Part shown: piece by piece, positions 12,850 to 24,700 of the stretch
Position numbering within the stretch: position 1 is the first letter of the stretch
Layout of the letters: each line of letters begins with the position of its first letter
Origin: Cardiocondyla obscurior
Taxonomy: Eukaryota; Arthropoda; Insecta; Hymenoptera; Formicidae
Length of the DNA stretch: 64,000 bases
Reading direction: 5' to 3'
Assembly: GCF_019399895.1 (NCBI RefSeq)
Contig: NC_091869.1
Span: forward strand, 5,890,001-5,954,000
Translations under genes and position numbers: made by a program
The notes under the pieces: generated by a model
What the model was told of the DNA's origin: nothing
The model's input: only the letters and a program-made list of their open reading frames with translations
The model's database searches: none

Positions 12850-15738
12850 TGCAGACGTGCAGTTTCCGTTACCGGGTCCTCGGGGCCGCCGATTCGGTAA
12901 TTAGCCGTTATAAATCGCGTCCCCGGGATGAAAGTCCGCGGCGTACGAATTTCGAAAGTTTTTTTTCCCCCCTCGCTGTCCGCGCCGGCCGCGCGGATGC
13001 TCCCGTAGCCGTAAGGCGCGGACGTACCTTATTAATTACCGGATGAGGCATTGTGCGCCGTCCGCGAGATAGAAGCCCGTGAGCAATCGCAAACACTCGT
13101 GTTCAATTGCCTCCTTAATGATGGAATCCGTCCTTCGAAGGGGCACAGTTTCCTTTTTCGGATTTCCATTTGCAGAAATACGCGGCGAGATGTAAGCTGC
13201 ACACGAAATGCAACGCAGCTCAAAGGTCCCTCCCTCCGAGTATTTATTTTTAAATTTATATTTGTCATTTTGGGAATGTTTTAATCAGTTAATCCTTTTT
13301 TTCTATTTTTGCGACGTTATTTTTTATTTTATTTTTTTTCGCGAGCAAGCTCGAAGTATGCAAAATGGAAAAGGTGCTTTATTAGCGCCGCCTGCGAGTA
13401 TCGTACAGGTGCAAGGTCAGTGATACCTTTCCGTTGCACTAACCTATCACGATCCAGGGTAAAAAGCATTTATCTGGCATAACGCCGCGCGAATCATAGG
13501 TCAATCCTTCTAGCAGAGCGCGCTGACACACAAACCAGTATTAGAAAAATTTCACAACGCGCGCGTAACAATTTTTATTCAATCTTATCACGTTGAAATC
13601 GATTATACGAAATCATGAATTAACAACGAGATCGTAATCAACTTGACTGTCACTCGTGAACATCCAAGTATTAATCTCATTTAGAAGTACGCGAGCGTAA
13701 TTAGAAATGTTCATTACATAGTCGATAATTAACAGGCAACGGAAGGTGGCTATTAATTACTACTTAAAGGAATAATTGCATAATTAATTCTTATCCGATT
13801 ACGACTTTTCAAAATTATTTGTAATATCGGTTGTAGCACAAATTATTCCGCCCGTGTGCAAGTCGCGCGTATTTTTTCTTTTTTTTTTTTTTTTTTTACC
13901 GCGCGGGGAGTTTAATAATTAATTTCCTTTGCTTATTCACACGTCGCCGCCAAGTTCTGGCTGAAACGAGAGCGTGCAGCGAGACCTCAAGTTTTCCCAG
14001 CTGCGAGGCGAGCGGATTTATAAGCCGATCGCGCGTGAGGAGGAACAAAGAGGCGGCGAAGAAGGCTGCCGCGGAACTTTTCTACGCGACGACATAAGTC
14101 ATTAGATCATTGTTGCGCGGGCACGTCCAAGCGATTATCGCGGTGAATGCGGCAGATGTAATCACGAGTGTCACGATGAGACGACGATGAAATCAAGGAG
14201 AGCGGCTTTCCGTTACAAAGCTGCCCGCTTCTCGTCACATCGTGAACGCTCGTGATGGCTTTTCCTTCCCTCGCGCCTCTCGTTATTAATCGAAAGTACC
14301 ACGGCTTCGGTAAATAATGATCTTTTAATACCCGAGCGACTCGCGACGCTGTCCATTGTGTTAAAAACGTGGCCGTCGCGTCGCTTGGCATTTCATTCTG
14401 GGTCGTTAATAAATATATAATTATTTCGTATTCTGCATAGTCGGTTAGAAAACTAAATAAAAATCTGTTTCATCATATCGTTCTTTTTTTTTTTCTTTTT
14501 TTTGCTTTTAACAATTCACTTGATCTGTACCGTAACGAGGTTCGTTATGGTTATAGACAGAAGGTATTTAAACACCTCGACGCCGCGATTGATCCGCATA
14601 ATTCCCCCTTTCGTAAAATGTTTATTGCGACGGCCGAATGAACGTAATAAAATGGAGAAACCCGAAGGCAGAATGACGATGTTACTCGCGCCGATTACGG
14701 CAGCCCGCGATGTTGTAAGACGCGAGGAATTCGTTTAGAAATGTCCGCCACCTGTCTTGATCTGCAAAATGATCACGTATTCAAACCGCACTTCTCAATG
14801 TCAGCGCGATGAAATTTCTATCGAAGTGTCGAAACGAGCCGACCTTTACCATTGTCCCATTGGCACTTTCACCCGCGGTGTATTTCCTCGAGAGCACCGC
14901 CGGAGTTGCTCCAGCAGTCGCCATCGAGAACGTCTTCGCCACGTTCGTTCCGCCCAAAATATGAACTTCTATTGCTACGTGTTCAACGTATTTAATTTTT
15001 ACGAGCAATTGATCATCTCTGAGATAATTACCGATTGTTCGGATGAGATAGAATTATTCCATTTTTTTTTTTTATTAAATATAATTTTTATTATACGTTC
15101 GTGGAAATATGTTGGGCAGTCGTTAAATTAATTTCTTTTCCGTCTTGTTATGTTTGAACTAAAGTGCTCAGAAAGAAAAAGAGAGAGAAAGAAAGAGAGG
15201 GGCGATACTTTGTAGTAGAAATCGGGCGATAATTACAAATACGTCTATTTGGGAGTCGACTTCTCTCGATGAGCTACCGGCACATGGAGCAGAATTTTTC
15301 GGAGGTACGGCCCCGGGGCACGAAATCCCAAGGACCCGTGCGCGTGTTGGATCTTCGAGAAAGATTTCTCCAGTTCCGCTGACCCACTGACACTGAATTA
15401 TCATTCGCGTATGTGTGCGTGCGAGCGCCTTATGACTGCGACCTTTCACAGCACGAAAAGCCGAGTCCGCGGCCCGGGTCCCTATCTCGTAGGGCGAACG
15501 AACGACGTCGTTCCCAACTTGTTAGGCAAAGTACTCCGTTAACGAATCTCTAATCGAGCCTCTAATTTTACACGGGGACCAATTCAAGTAGCCGGCTTGT
15601 GAAAAATTATCCATGAGAACGTCGAGTTTAAAAATCGAAAAACAATTGGCTTCCGTCGTTTATCAGCCCGGATAACAAGTCCCGTATGTGGAAAATTTAG
15701 TACATCCCGCCACGCCACTTATCCGCTAATAAAATATA

Positions 15739-15770
<32 letters not shown>

Positions 15771-18700
15771 AATTTCTCCGTATATTTATGAATTACACGC
15801 GCACACCGAAGAGAAGAGAAAGACAAATGTATATGGGGGATACGTGAAAAGCGGGGCTACTCTCTCTTATCTCGAGACGGCCGTAAGAGCCCGGCGGATA
15901 CGGAAAGAAGGAAGCTCACGAAAGAGAGATTACTTCTAGCGTCCGCAAAGAAATTCTCGACGCACTTGTGGCACCATCCGATTTCGATTAGCCGGCAAAT
16001 GGGCAAACGAGTCAATCGTTTATCCGCGCACGTTGCTATTTATAGGTATTGCAATCGCACAGACGTGTTATAACAATAATCTTGCCGCGGAATACAATTT
16101 GAAGTAAGAAAGGTGGGTGAAATATCTGTCGCCGCGTAGGTGAAGCGTAAAAGTTCTTTAGAAAAGTGCCCTACGGGCAGCGACGCATTCTTCATGTAAA
16201 TGAAACTTTTCCTCGGCGATCGTTTATCAGAGAGTACAACCGGTAAACCATATGGCGTAAAAGATTGAAGGCTTTCTCGTAAATGTGACGTTTGCGGACT
16301 GCGTTAAATCGCGCGCGTGCACCCTGCGTACTTTAGATTTCGTTTAAGACTTCATTACTCGGTCGTAGATCTTAGCCAACGTGCGGAATTAAAATCGGAA
16401 CAAACGCGTTGATCAAAGCGAGCAAGCGGATTCTCGTATCGGAAACGCGACGAATTCAATTGGCTTGCTCTTGATCTTTTTTTTCCTTTTTCTCTCTCTT
16501 TCTTTCTCTCTCTCTCTATCTCTCTTGTCCCCTCACAGAGAAAGTACATCCGACTACCTGAAAGTATTTACAATGTCGTACGCCATACATTTTCATGAAT
16601 ATGACCAACGAACAATGTAACTACGACTAATCAATTTAATTAACGAGAATTTATTTCTTACGTTTATTCACCAACGTAACGTTTAATTCTATTTAACGAG
16701 AAGATGTTATAATTATTTCAACTTTAGCAAGTCCAAGTGTTTTTTTTTTTCCAGTTTCTTAAAAAATAAGCCTCCGGGAAAATGTATTTGCTCGACTGTG
16801 TCGTTTAGCAATCGCTTTCCTAATTATGTATTTCAACGGAGGAGTGACGGCGTTTCTCTATTTCGGTTTCAGATGCAGCCTGATACTGCTGTATGTGTTA
16901 GTCACTGCGGGGCCCGCACTACTACAATCGACAGTTGGCCAGTTCGATATTTCTGGTGAGCGTAACATAAAGAAAAAAAAATAATAATAATTATAATAAT
17001 AATAATAAAAAGGAACATTACGTCTTACGGTAACACCGTCATTCATTTTGCCGCGCCGTTCTTAGCAAGATGACGCTAACATCCCGCGACCTGATTTCGC
17101 CACCGAGAACTTACGTCTTCGCAACGTCAATTTTTGTCCGCGGCATCCTCGCAAATTGTCTTGCATTCCTAAAAGAAGATAACCGCGCGCCTGAAATATC
17201 ATTTTCTATTCAACGCGTGAATGTCGCATATCTGCCGAGAAAATTAAGCCGGACGTATTGTAACATCGGGGAATGATGTATACCGACGTACGGAGATAAT
17301 GATAATTGCAAGCCGATTGATGCACGCAGAAAATGCACGATCTGTTGGGCGGATATACCTAGCCGGTTATTAATAAGGTCCGGCAAACGCGTTCTGTAAA
17401 GAAAAATACAAAGACTAAAATTTGTTTTTTTTTTTTCTTTTTTTTTATCGACGTATCAAAGACTGATAATATGCTTTTAATCTTCGGAAATTGGAAGACT
17501 TACAAGATGTAGATACGCTAATACTCATTGCTTTTTTTTATCTTTTCTCTTTCAATTTTTATTCGCGGCATAGTTGTCCGATGAAAGAATGCGTTTAAAA
17601 TATTTCGCGAAATACGAGACGGGATAAAGCCACATGCTTTATTACGAACATAAATAGAAAATTTTTTTTTAAAACCATGACCATTCCGGGCGATTAACGT
17701 GGTTTTTTTTATTTTTTTTATTTTTTTTATTTTTTTTTGCATTATTTGCATAAATGTAATTGACCAGGATCAACCTTTATAATCGATGACGTATCACCTT
17801 TTGAACAGAAGCGTTGAATACTTTACAAGAAAACGCGCCGACTTAGTCTCGTGATTCTCGGAAATCCTTTTCAGGATGTATCCGCCAAATTGACCGTGTA
17901 CAAAAGACTGCAATTATGTGATTGGCGAAGTAGCAGCGTATAATTCCTTTATCGACTCTTAACACGATAATCTCCACGGTAGTTTGAAAAAGAAAAAACA
18001 CACTCTTTCTTTAAAAAAAAAAAAAAATTAATATACATTTATGAAATATGTAATCAATTTATAAAAATTAATATATATTATATACGAATTTTTTGTGTAA
18101 TTTATTCAGCTCGTAATTTTTACCGTTTATTCGAAAGAATTGCTGAAATGGCTAATTATGTAAGGGAGGAAGCGGCCCGGTGTTACTAATTCGAAGGGAA
18201 CGAGAAACAATAGTGAGATTGCTCTCACGTCGACACGTAAAATCGGCTCAGACTTTAAAACTGTAACACCGCGAGATCACATCCAGAGATCTGAACGGAG
18301 AGAATCCTTTCGTTAATTAGTGAATTTCGTTAAACCAAATTATTATTTAACCCGCCCCTAAATACGACCCCCCTTACCCGAGCCGCACGTGTTTGACAAT
18401 TGGCACAAGGATTTTTAATTCTGCACTTCAGCACACGGTTGAAACAATGTATGCCAAGGACTCTTCATTTACTTTCCCCCGTTTAAAAAGGAAATGTAGA
18501 TTTCATTGTTGGCGCCGATTGTCGCCGCCTTTTCGCGATGCCCGATTGGATTCCTTCGCCTGGCTCGCTTCGCGTCCGCGGGGATAAGAAGTCAGCTTAA
18601 TTTTTTATTAATTGTACGCTGAGTGTATGCTACTCGTATCGCCAGCGAAAAAATCCGTCGCTCCGCGAAAGCGGTCGTGATACTTTTCGGTGTAATTTTT

Positions 18701-21700
18701 TTAAGAGACCGAATTTGTTCAAGATTATACAATAACGGCTCAAATACCTTCGTAATAATACTAATAATAACGACTAATTAATAATTTGCCATACAGGTAC
18801 AGACAAATTGATAACGGCTTGCACGGTTCTTGTTACAGAATACGTCTACGGGATAGATCATGATCTACAGGCGAGAACACGCTCGGCCATCGAGGCGGAG
18901 AGATTCGCCTATCGATCGTAAGTCAAATTCCTATATATATTTTTTTTCTCTCGAAGATACAAATTTTGCGGGAAGCAACTTTGTCGCCCGGCTGTAAATC
19001 CCGGCGGACTGCATCCCGGTGAAAACCGCGCGTACTTTCCCAGTCATGCCGCACACGATTAACGGCCGTAATATATTACGATCCGGTTTATTTTACTTTT
19101 ACGAATTCCCGGCGGCGAAATGCAAAATTTCTTGCCGAACTGACTTTTATATAATCCGTCTATTTCGAATGTGATCCGCGATAGCACGGGAATGCCGAAA
19201 GCGAGATATGTGCGCTCACGCACGTCGCCGAATGTATAATGAATTGTCGCCGGGTCACGATCGGACCGGGAGAGAAAAAAAGATGCCATTGTGGGCGTCA
19301 AGGACAAACGGATCTCTCTCTCCCCTGGCTTTTTAATTGCCCGTAATTAACGAGAGATCGATTGGATTCCGCGGCGCGCCGAAAAAGTGTCTTTAACTCA
19401 ACTCCAGAATTTAATATCACTATTCATTACCCGTGAAATATTAGACACTTAACTAGAAATAATCTATTACTTTCGTAGATCTCTTTGAAATATATTAGCA
19501 AAGTACAATTTTGGACTTGCAGTTTTATGATAACACGCATGTATATTAGCCTGATACGAGAGAGAAAGAGAAAGAGAGAGACAGAGAGAGCTAAAGATGC
19601 TCACACATTAAAGTTGATTTATTAGTTTGTGTTGTGTACAATTTTATGAGGTCGGGCTGGAGATAATAAATCATTTCGTACGGATTTATAATGATTTACG
19701 CGAATGCATAATGCACAAAGCGAAAAAATTTCTAAGAATAAACGGACTGGAATGACGCGAAATATTTCAGCTTACACGAGAGACGTGACGATGGTGTATG
19801 AATAATAATGAAGGCGAATAAAGAGTCTATTTTTTTTTTCTTTTTTTTCTTTTACATCGCGAAGAGAATATTGATTTTCGTAAAGGCCACTCTTTGAATT
19901 TGCCTCGAGTACCTACTTCTCGCGAAACGAACTATTCTGCAAAGAAAAAGAGAGAAAAAAAAAAAAAAAAAAAAAAAAATACGGTGTAGATTTGAAGATT
20001 TTTTTAAAAAACATCTTGCGATATAGGTTTTAATTAACGTATCACCGTTTCGTGATATCTGCCAGTGGTATTTACAGAAATTGGCCAGACGGTCGCCGAT
20101 ACTTAGCATACTATTTTTATTTTTATGACTAAACATTTATTAACAGCAATTAGCATGAAATCGCTGTAAATCGCGCATGAAAATGCAGCTCATTTGCATC
20201 TCAGTCGACGTGAGATATCGAGATATCAGGTGCTCAGGATAAACAACATGGCGCGTTAATATTATAATTTGTAAGGTAGCTCTCGGCAGTTTCTCTCTTT
20301 CCTTTTTCTTTTGAGAAATTGAACTGAATCAATATGCATAACGGAAGCTGAAGATGTGGACATTGCTGTAAAACTGTCAGCTACTAAAGATGAAATGTTG
20401 ACCGTCTTTTCCCTGGAATGTCGTCAACTTTGGTGAAAAGAAACTGATGTTCGCGCGCGGGTCTTCACTTGCATTTTACTAAGTTTTATTTTTTTTAATT
20501 AATTTTTCAAAATTTCTTTTCTTTTTTCTCTCGACAAACGTTATCTAACGTCACTGTAAATAATAAAAAAAAAAAAAAAAAAAAAAAAAACGAATCTGCC
20601 GTTTATTCGCTTCCACGCAGAAAAGCGTCGGTCGTGGCGGAAGTGACTTGCGTGCTCGGTTCTATCGGCTTCTTTTTTTTCCTACGGTAAAAATGAATTT
20701 CTCGTTTATTGACTTGATCGGCGGGTTGGCGCACGTGCCCCGACAGGCTCCGGTGACATTAGAGAACGACAATGACGACGGCCACGTGCATATCTCGCCG
20801 TGTTCGTGCGTGCACGCGCCTCCTCCCATGGCCAGCAGCCTTCTCGAGGTCGAGAAAAGGGAATAGCGACGGCAATGGGTTGCACGAGAAATCTTCCTCG
20901 TGACTGAAATGCCGATGCCGGATCGGCCGACATTGCCGGAGCTCCTTTCCTCGACCATGAAAGTAAAAGCGTGCACCGCGCGCGAGAAAAAGAGGGAAAT
21001 GGAGCAGGAAGGACGCGTTCGACTTCTAGCGGAACTGGATTCCGTTCTTCCACCTCGAGCGAAAGGATGGCGTATAGATAGCGAGATCCGCGGTCCGAAA
21101 GAAAGGAAAAAAAAAAAAAAAAGAAGTCGTTGTAACAAAATCTTTTGGCTTTAATAAGCTGCCCTGACGAGTATCGTTATTGTAAAAAGAATTCTCCCAG
21201 GTGCGACGGAAAGTTTCATTTCAATGTCTCATAAATTATTATAATTGCCACGAGTCGATTCTCATTTTTATTCCGTTCTGACGAGTAAATTAAATACTCG
21301 CGCTTTAATAAAAAAAAGAAACATTTGTATTTAATAAAACGTTATATTTTTCCAGAAAGATAAGCTCTAATTAACACAGAATATTTTTTTTCTTTTTATT
21401 TTATTGCAAAATTATTCGTAAAATAATTCCAATTCCGATAATAATGCAACGACTGCGATAAAATGGAAAGAAAATGCGGGAGATGCGTTATGTAAAAACA
21501 ACAGAGAGAAAGAAGAAAATGGAATGAAGGAGGTGCAAGTAATAGCTATATTATGTTAACGAACAATTACCGTTTCGCGAGGAATTGATTGATATATTAC
21601 TGAGAAAAGATTGCTATGTTCGCTCTAATGTTCGAGTATCAAATAACAATTTCCAGTAATAGACTATTACATACGCATATTAAATTACCGGAGACATTCC

Positions 21701-24700
21701 TGGAAATTTTAAATGACCTCTATGAAATATTCGCATACGTCTGCTGAGTGATTTAACTCTTCAAAGGAATTAAGAAGTTAAATCTTCACGATCAAAGATT
21801 AAGGAAAAGAAAAAAGAAAAAAAACATGCGACTTAAAATTCCATTATCGACTTTTATCACTTCAGAAATTTATCTTGTTTTTTTCTTTTTTTCTCCAGAC
21901 GCGCAAACAGAATTCACTCGGTCAATTCGACCTGCAGGGTTCGATCGGAAAGGCCTTGTCCACCGAGCAAGTACAGAACACCCTCAGGTGCCTGCAACAA
22001 TGTGAGACATCCCGCGTGGGGAGCCAGAGGCTCCCCATTCCTGAAATTGCTGCCACCGGAATATGCAGATGGTAAGACAATGCACGACGTCTTTAACAAT
22101 AAAATATTTTTTTTTTTTTTTGCAGCATATTGTTTCACATAATAAGTATAACGCGTCGATACTGATACAGTTACGCACGCGAAGTGTTCTTAAATTAACT
22201 TTAAATTGGCTAATAAGTTCGAAGGATTTTTTTTTATTCGCGTCGAGCCGGTTGACTATCGGTAGCGAGTCGTGCAGGTTTTCCACGCCTGATATTTGAA
22301 AAACGTCTCGTAGTCGATGTCAATACGTTCACTTTGTTGCTGTCGATTTTCAACTGGACTCCTTAGCCAGCTTATTTATTTAATTATTTATTTTAATTTA
22401 TTTAAAATATAATAAGTGAATTCTCCGCGCGCGCAAAGCAGCGTTGAGCTGCTTTTCGGGTATATCGAATTGATTTAAGGGAATTGGAGAACCTGCACCG
22501 TTGCATTATTGCGCCTGCCTTCCGAGGTGGTGTTGAGAATGGAAAGTGAAAATTGGAACGCGCGTGCCAGTTAGACGAGTGAGCCTAGATTCATTTCGAC
22601 GTCGGCTCGTTTGGTATGGCCGATACGAGCCGCACGGCGGCCTCGAAGGGGGCGGATTAGCATGCGGAAAGACACGCGCGAAATAGAGAGTTTCGCGAGC
22701 GGGTCTTCTCTCCTGGGTGCTATATCAATTGCGACACCGTATGTGCTCATGACGCGCGCGCGGTATAAAATAATAGAGGAATCTCGCGGTTGTTTGTGCC
22801 GGCCGTTACGTGCTCGCATCGCCGTAACACCATCTCACTTTTTCCCCCCCTTTCCCTGCTCCGTCGTTTTTCCCGGAAAGAAAAAGCCTCTTCCTAGGTC
22901 TAGTCACGTGCTTCTTCACTGCCGCGTGAGCGTCAATTTGCCTCCCTCATGACACCCGGTACTAATTTTTCAATCGCTCCCAGACACGTTTCCGGAACAT
23001 TTATTTCTCGGCGGTATGTATGTACATACATGCGCGCGTGCATAATCGCGACGATGTGTATTGTAATACATTTTGTTTCTTATACAATTCTAAATCTAGA
23101 AATCGAGCGTCAAATACGTTTTGGTTATTATATTTCAATTTTATTCTTGTTTATTCTATTTTATCTTAATTTTAATTTCCTTTTATTTTTGTTTTTAATT
23201 TTTTTTATATTAAATTTAGTTTAATTTAATTTAATTTTATTGATACAAGTAGAATTTCACGAATTTAACGGTCCACTCAAAGTAAATGAACTTCTAGTAG
23301 TTTACCGTCAATTAAGCGCGAGAATTTAATTTACACCGCCAAATTGTTTGGTCTTTCGAGGATATTCGACTGCACGTAGAAAGAGAGGGAAAGGCAGGCA
23401 GCTGGCGCCCATCTCCGGGAAAAGAATTCAAACGAAAATATGAAAGTGAGAAGACTGAAGAAAGTGACTGTGGTTCTTCTGTGGGCAGTGGTTGCCAGAC
23501 GGCGCCTTTCGACGTCGTTGACCCCAAAATACCTTGATGATCGCCGAATGCCTTTCTATAAATTTTCATTGCACCTTTACAGCAAAATAACCACGCGAGA
23601 ATCAGTCAAGAAACAGGCACCTCGTTATGCGTTACGAAATGCAAATTTTTATCTCGACAATTTCGGAATTGACTCTGGGTTGCGTAACGAAAGCTTGGCT
23701 CAAAAAAACTACAACCGAGCAACGGACGATGGTTCTTTTTAAACAGTCTGTCGCTTATACATTTTTATTCTTTCGCCGGTAGTCTCGTCGATAAAAATAA
23801 TCAGCGAGGGAGGAAAAAAAAAAAAGGGGGATTGTTTTCGCGCCCTGTCGTCATCGTTTGACGAGTCGCGCGCGTCACGAATGAACGGGTCCACGCTGAT
23901 TGTGTAGGAAGAAACCGCGTGTAACACTTACCGCGTGATCATTAAAGAGCCGACGCCTGTGCGTAACCATGACACAGAATTTTGACACACATCGCGCTTT
24001 TCGAGACCGAACGACGAGCCGCCACCTTCGCGGCTCCTTCGTCGGTAAGCGACAACGTGAGTCACCAGCTTGAAATATCGAATTTGCTCGCACAGCCCTA
24101 TCAATACGCTAATACATCCCACCCTGTGATTCGCGGTCTACCGCTGACGTTAATTGATCCTCGCATTGTTTCGTTTCATTAATTCGCAGTCCTCGGCCGA
24201 GTAGCCGGCGGGATCAAAGCACGTGGGACGCGTTAATTGTCATCTCGCGTTCTAAGTATTCGCGTTCTGATACGTTAGCTCACATTTTTTCCAACTTTAC
24301 TCAATGCCGCGATTTTAATTTCCATGCGGAATATGCATCTCGAGACGCGCCGCATTCTGTTTTAAACAATCGACTTAGAAATATAATCGCGAAAATAGCC
24401 GAGCGTATTTAATCTCGTTAGTGCCATTCATCCTTTCTATTAGAGAGTTATAATTGCCTCAAACAGCGATATTCATTGAAAGAGGAAATAATTTTTACCC
24501 ACGGCGTAAGAGCAAAACGTAGTAAACGAACGAAAGTCGATCGTCCGGAAAGACCAAATAACGTCTCCTATCGCGCGTGTTCCTATAAATATAATTAGCT
24601 GTTGCATTAAACATCCGAGATAAATGCCGTAATAATTCTGCGTTTCTTATTGTTTCGCGTCACTTTCCACGTAGACGTATCTCTCTCATCTCACATACAT

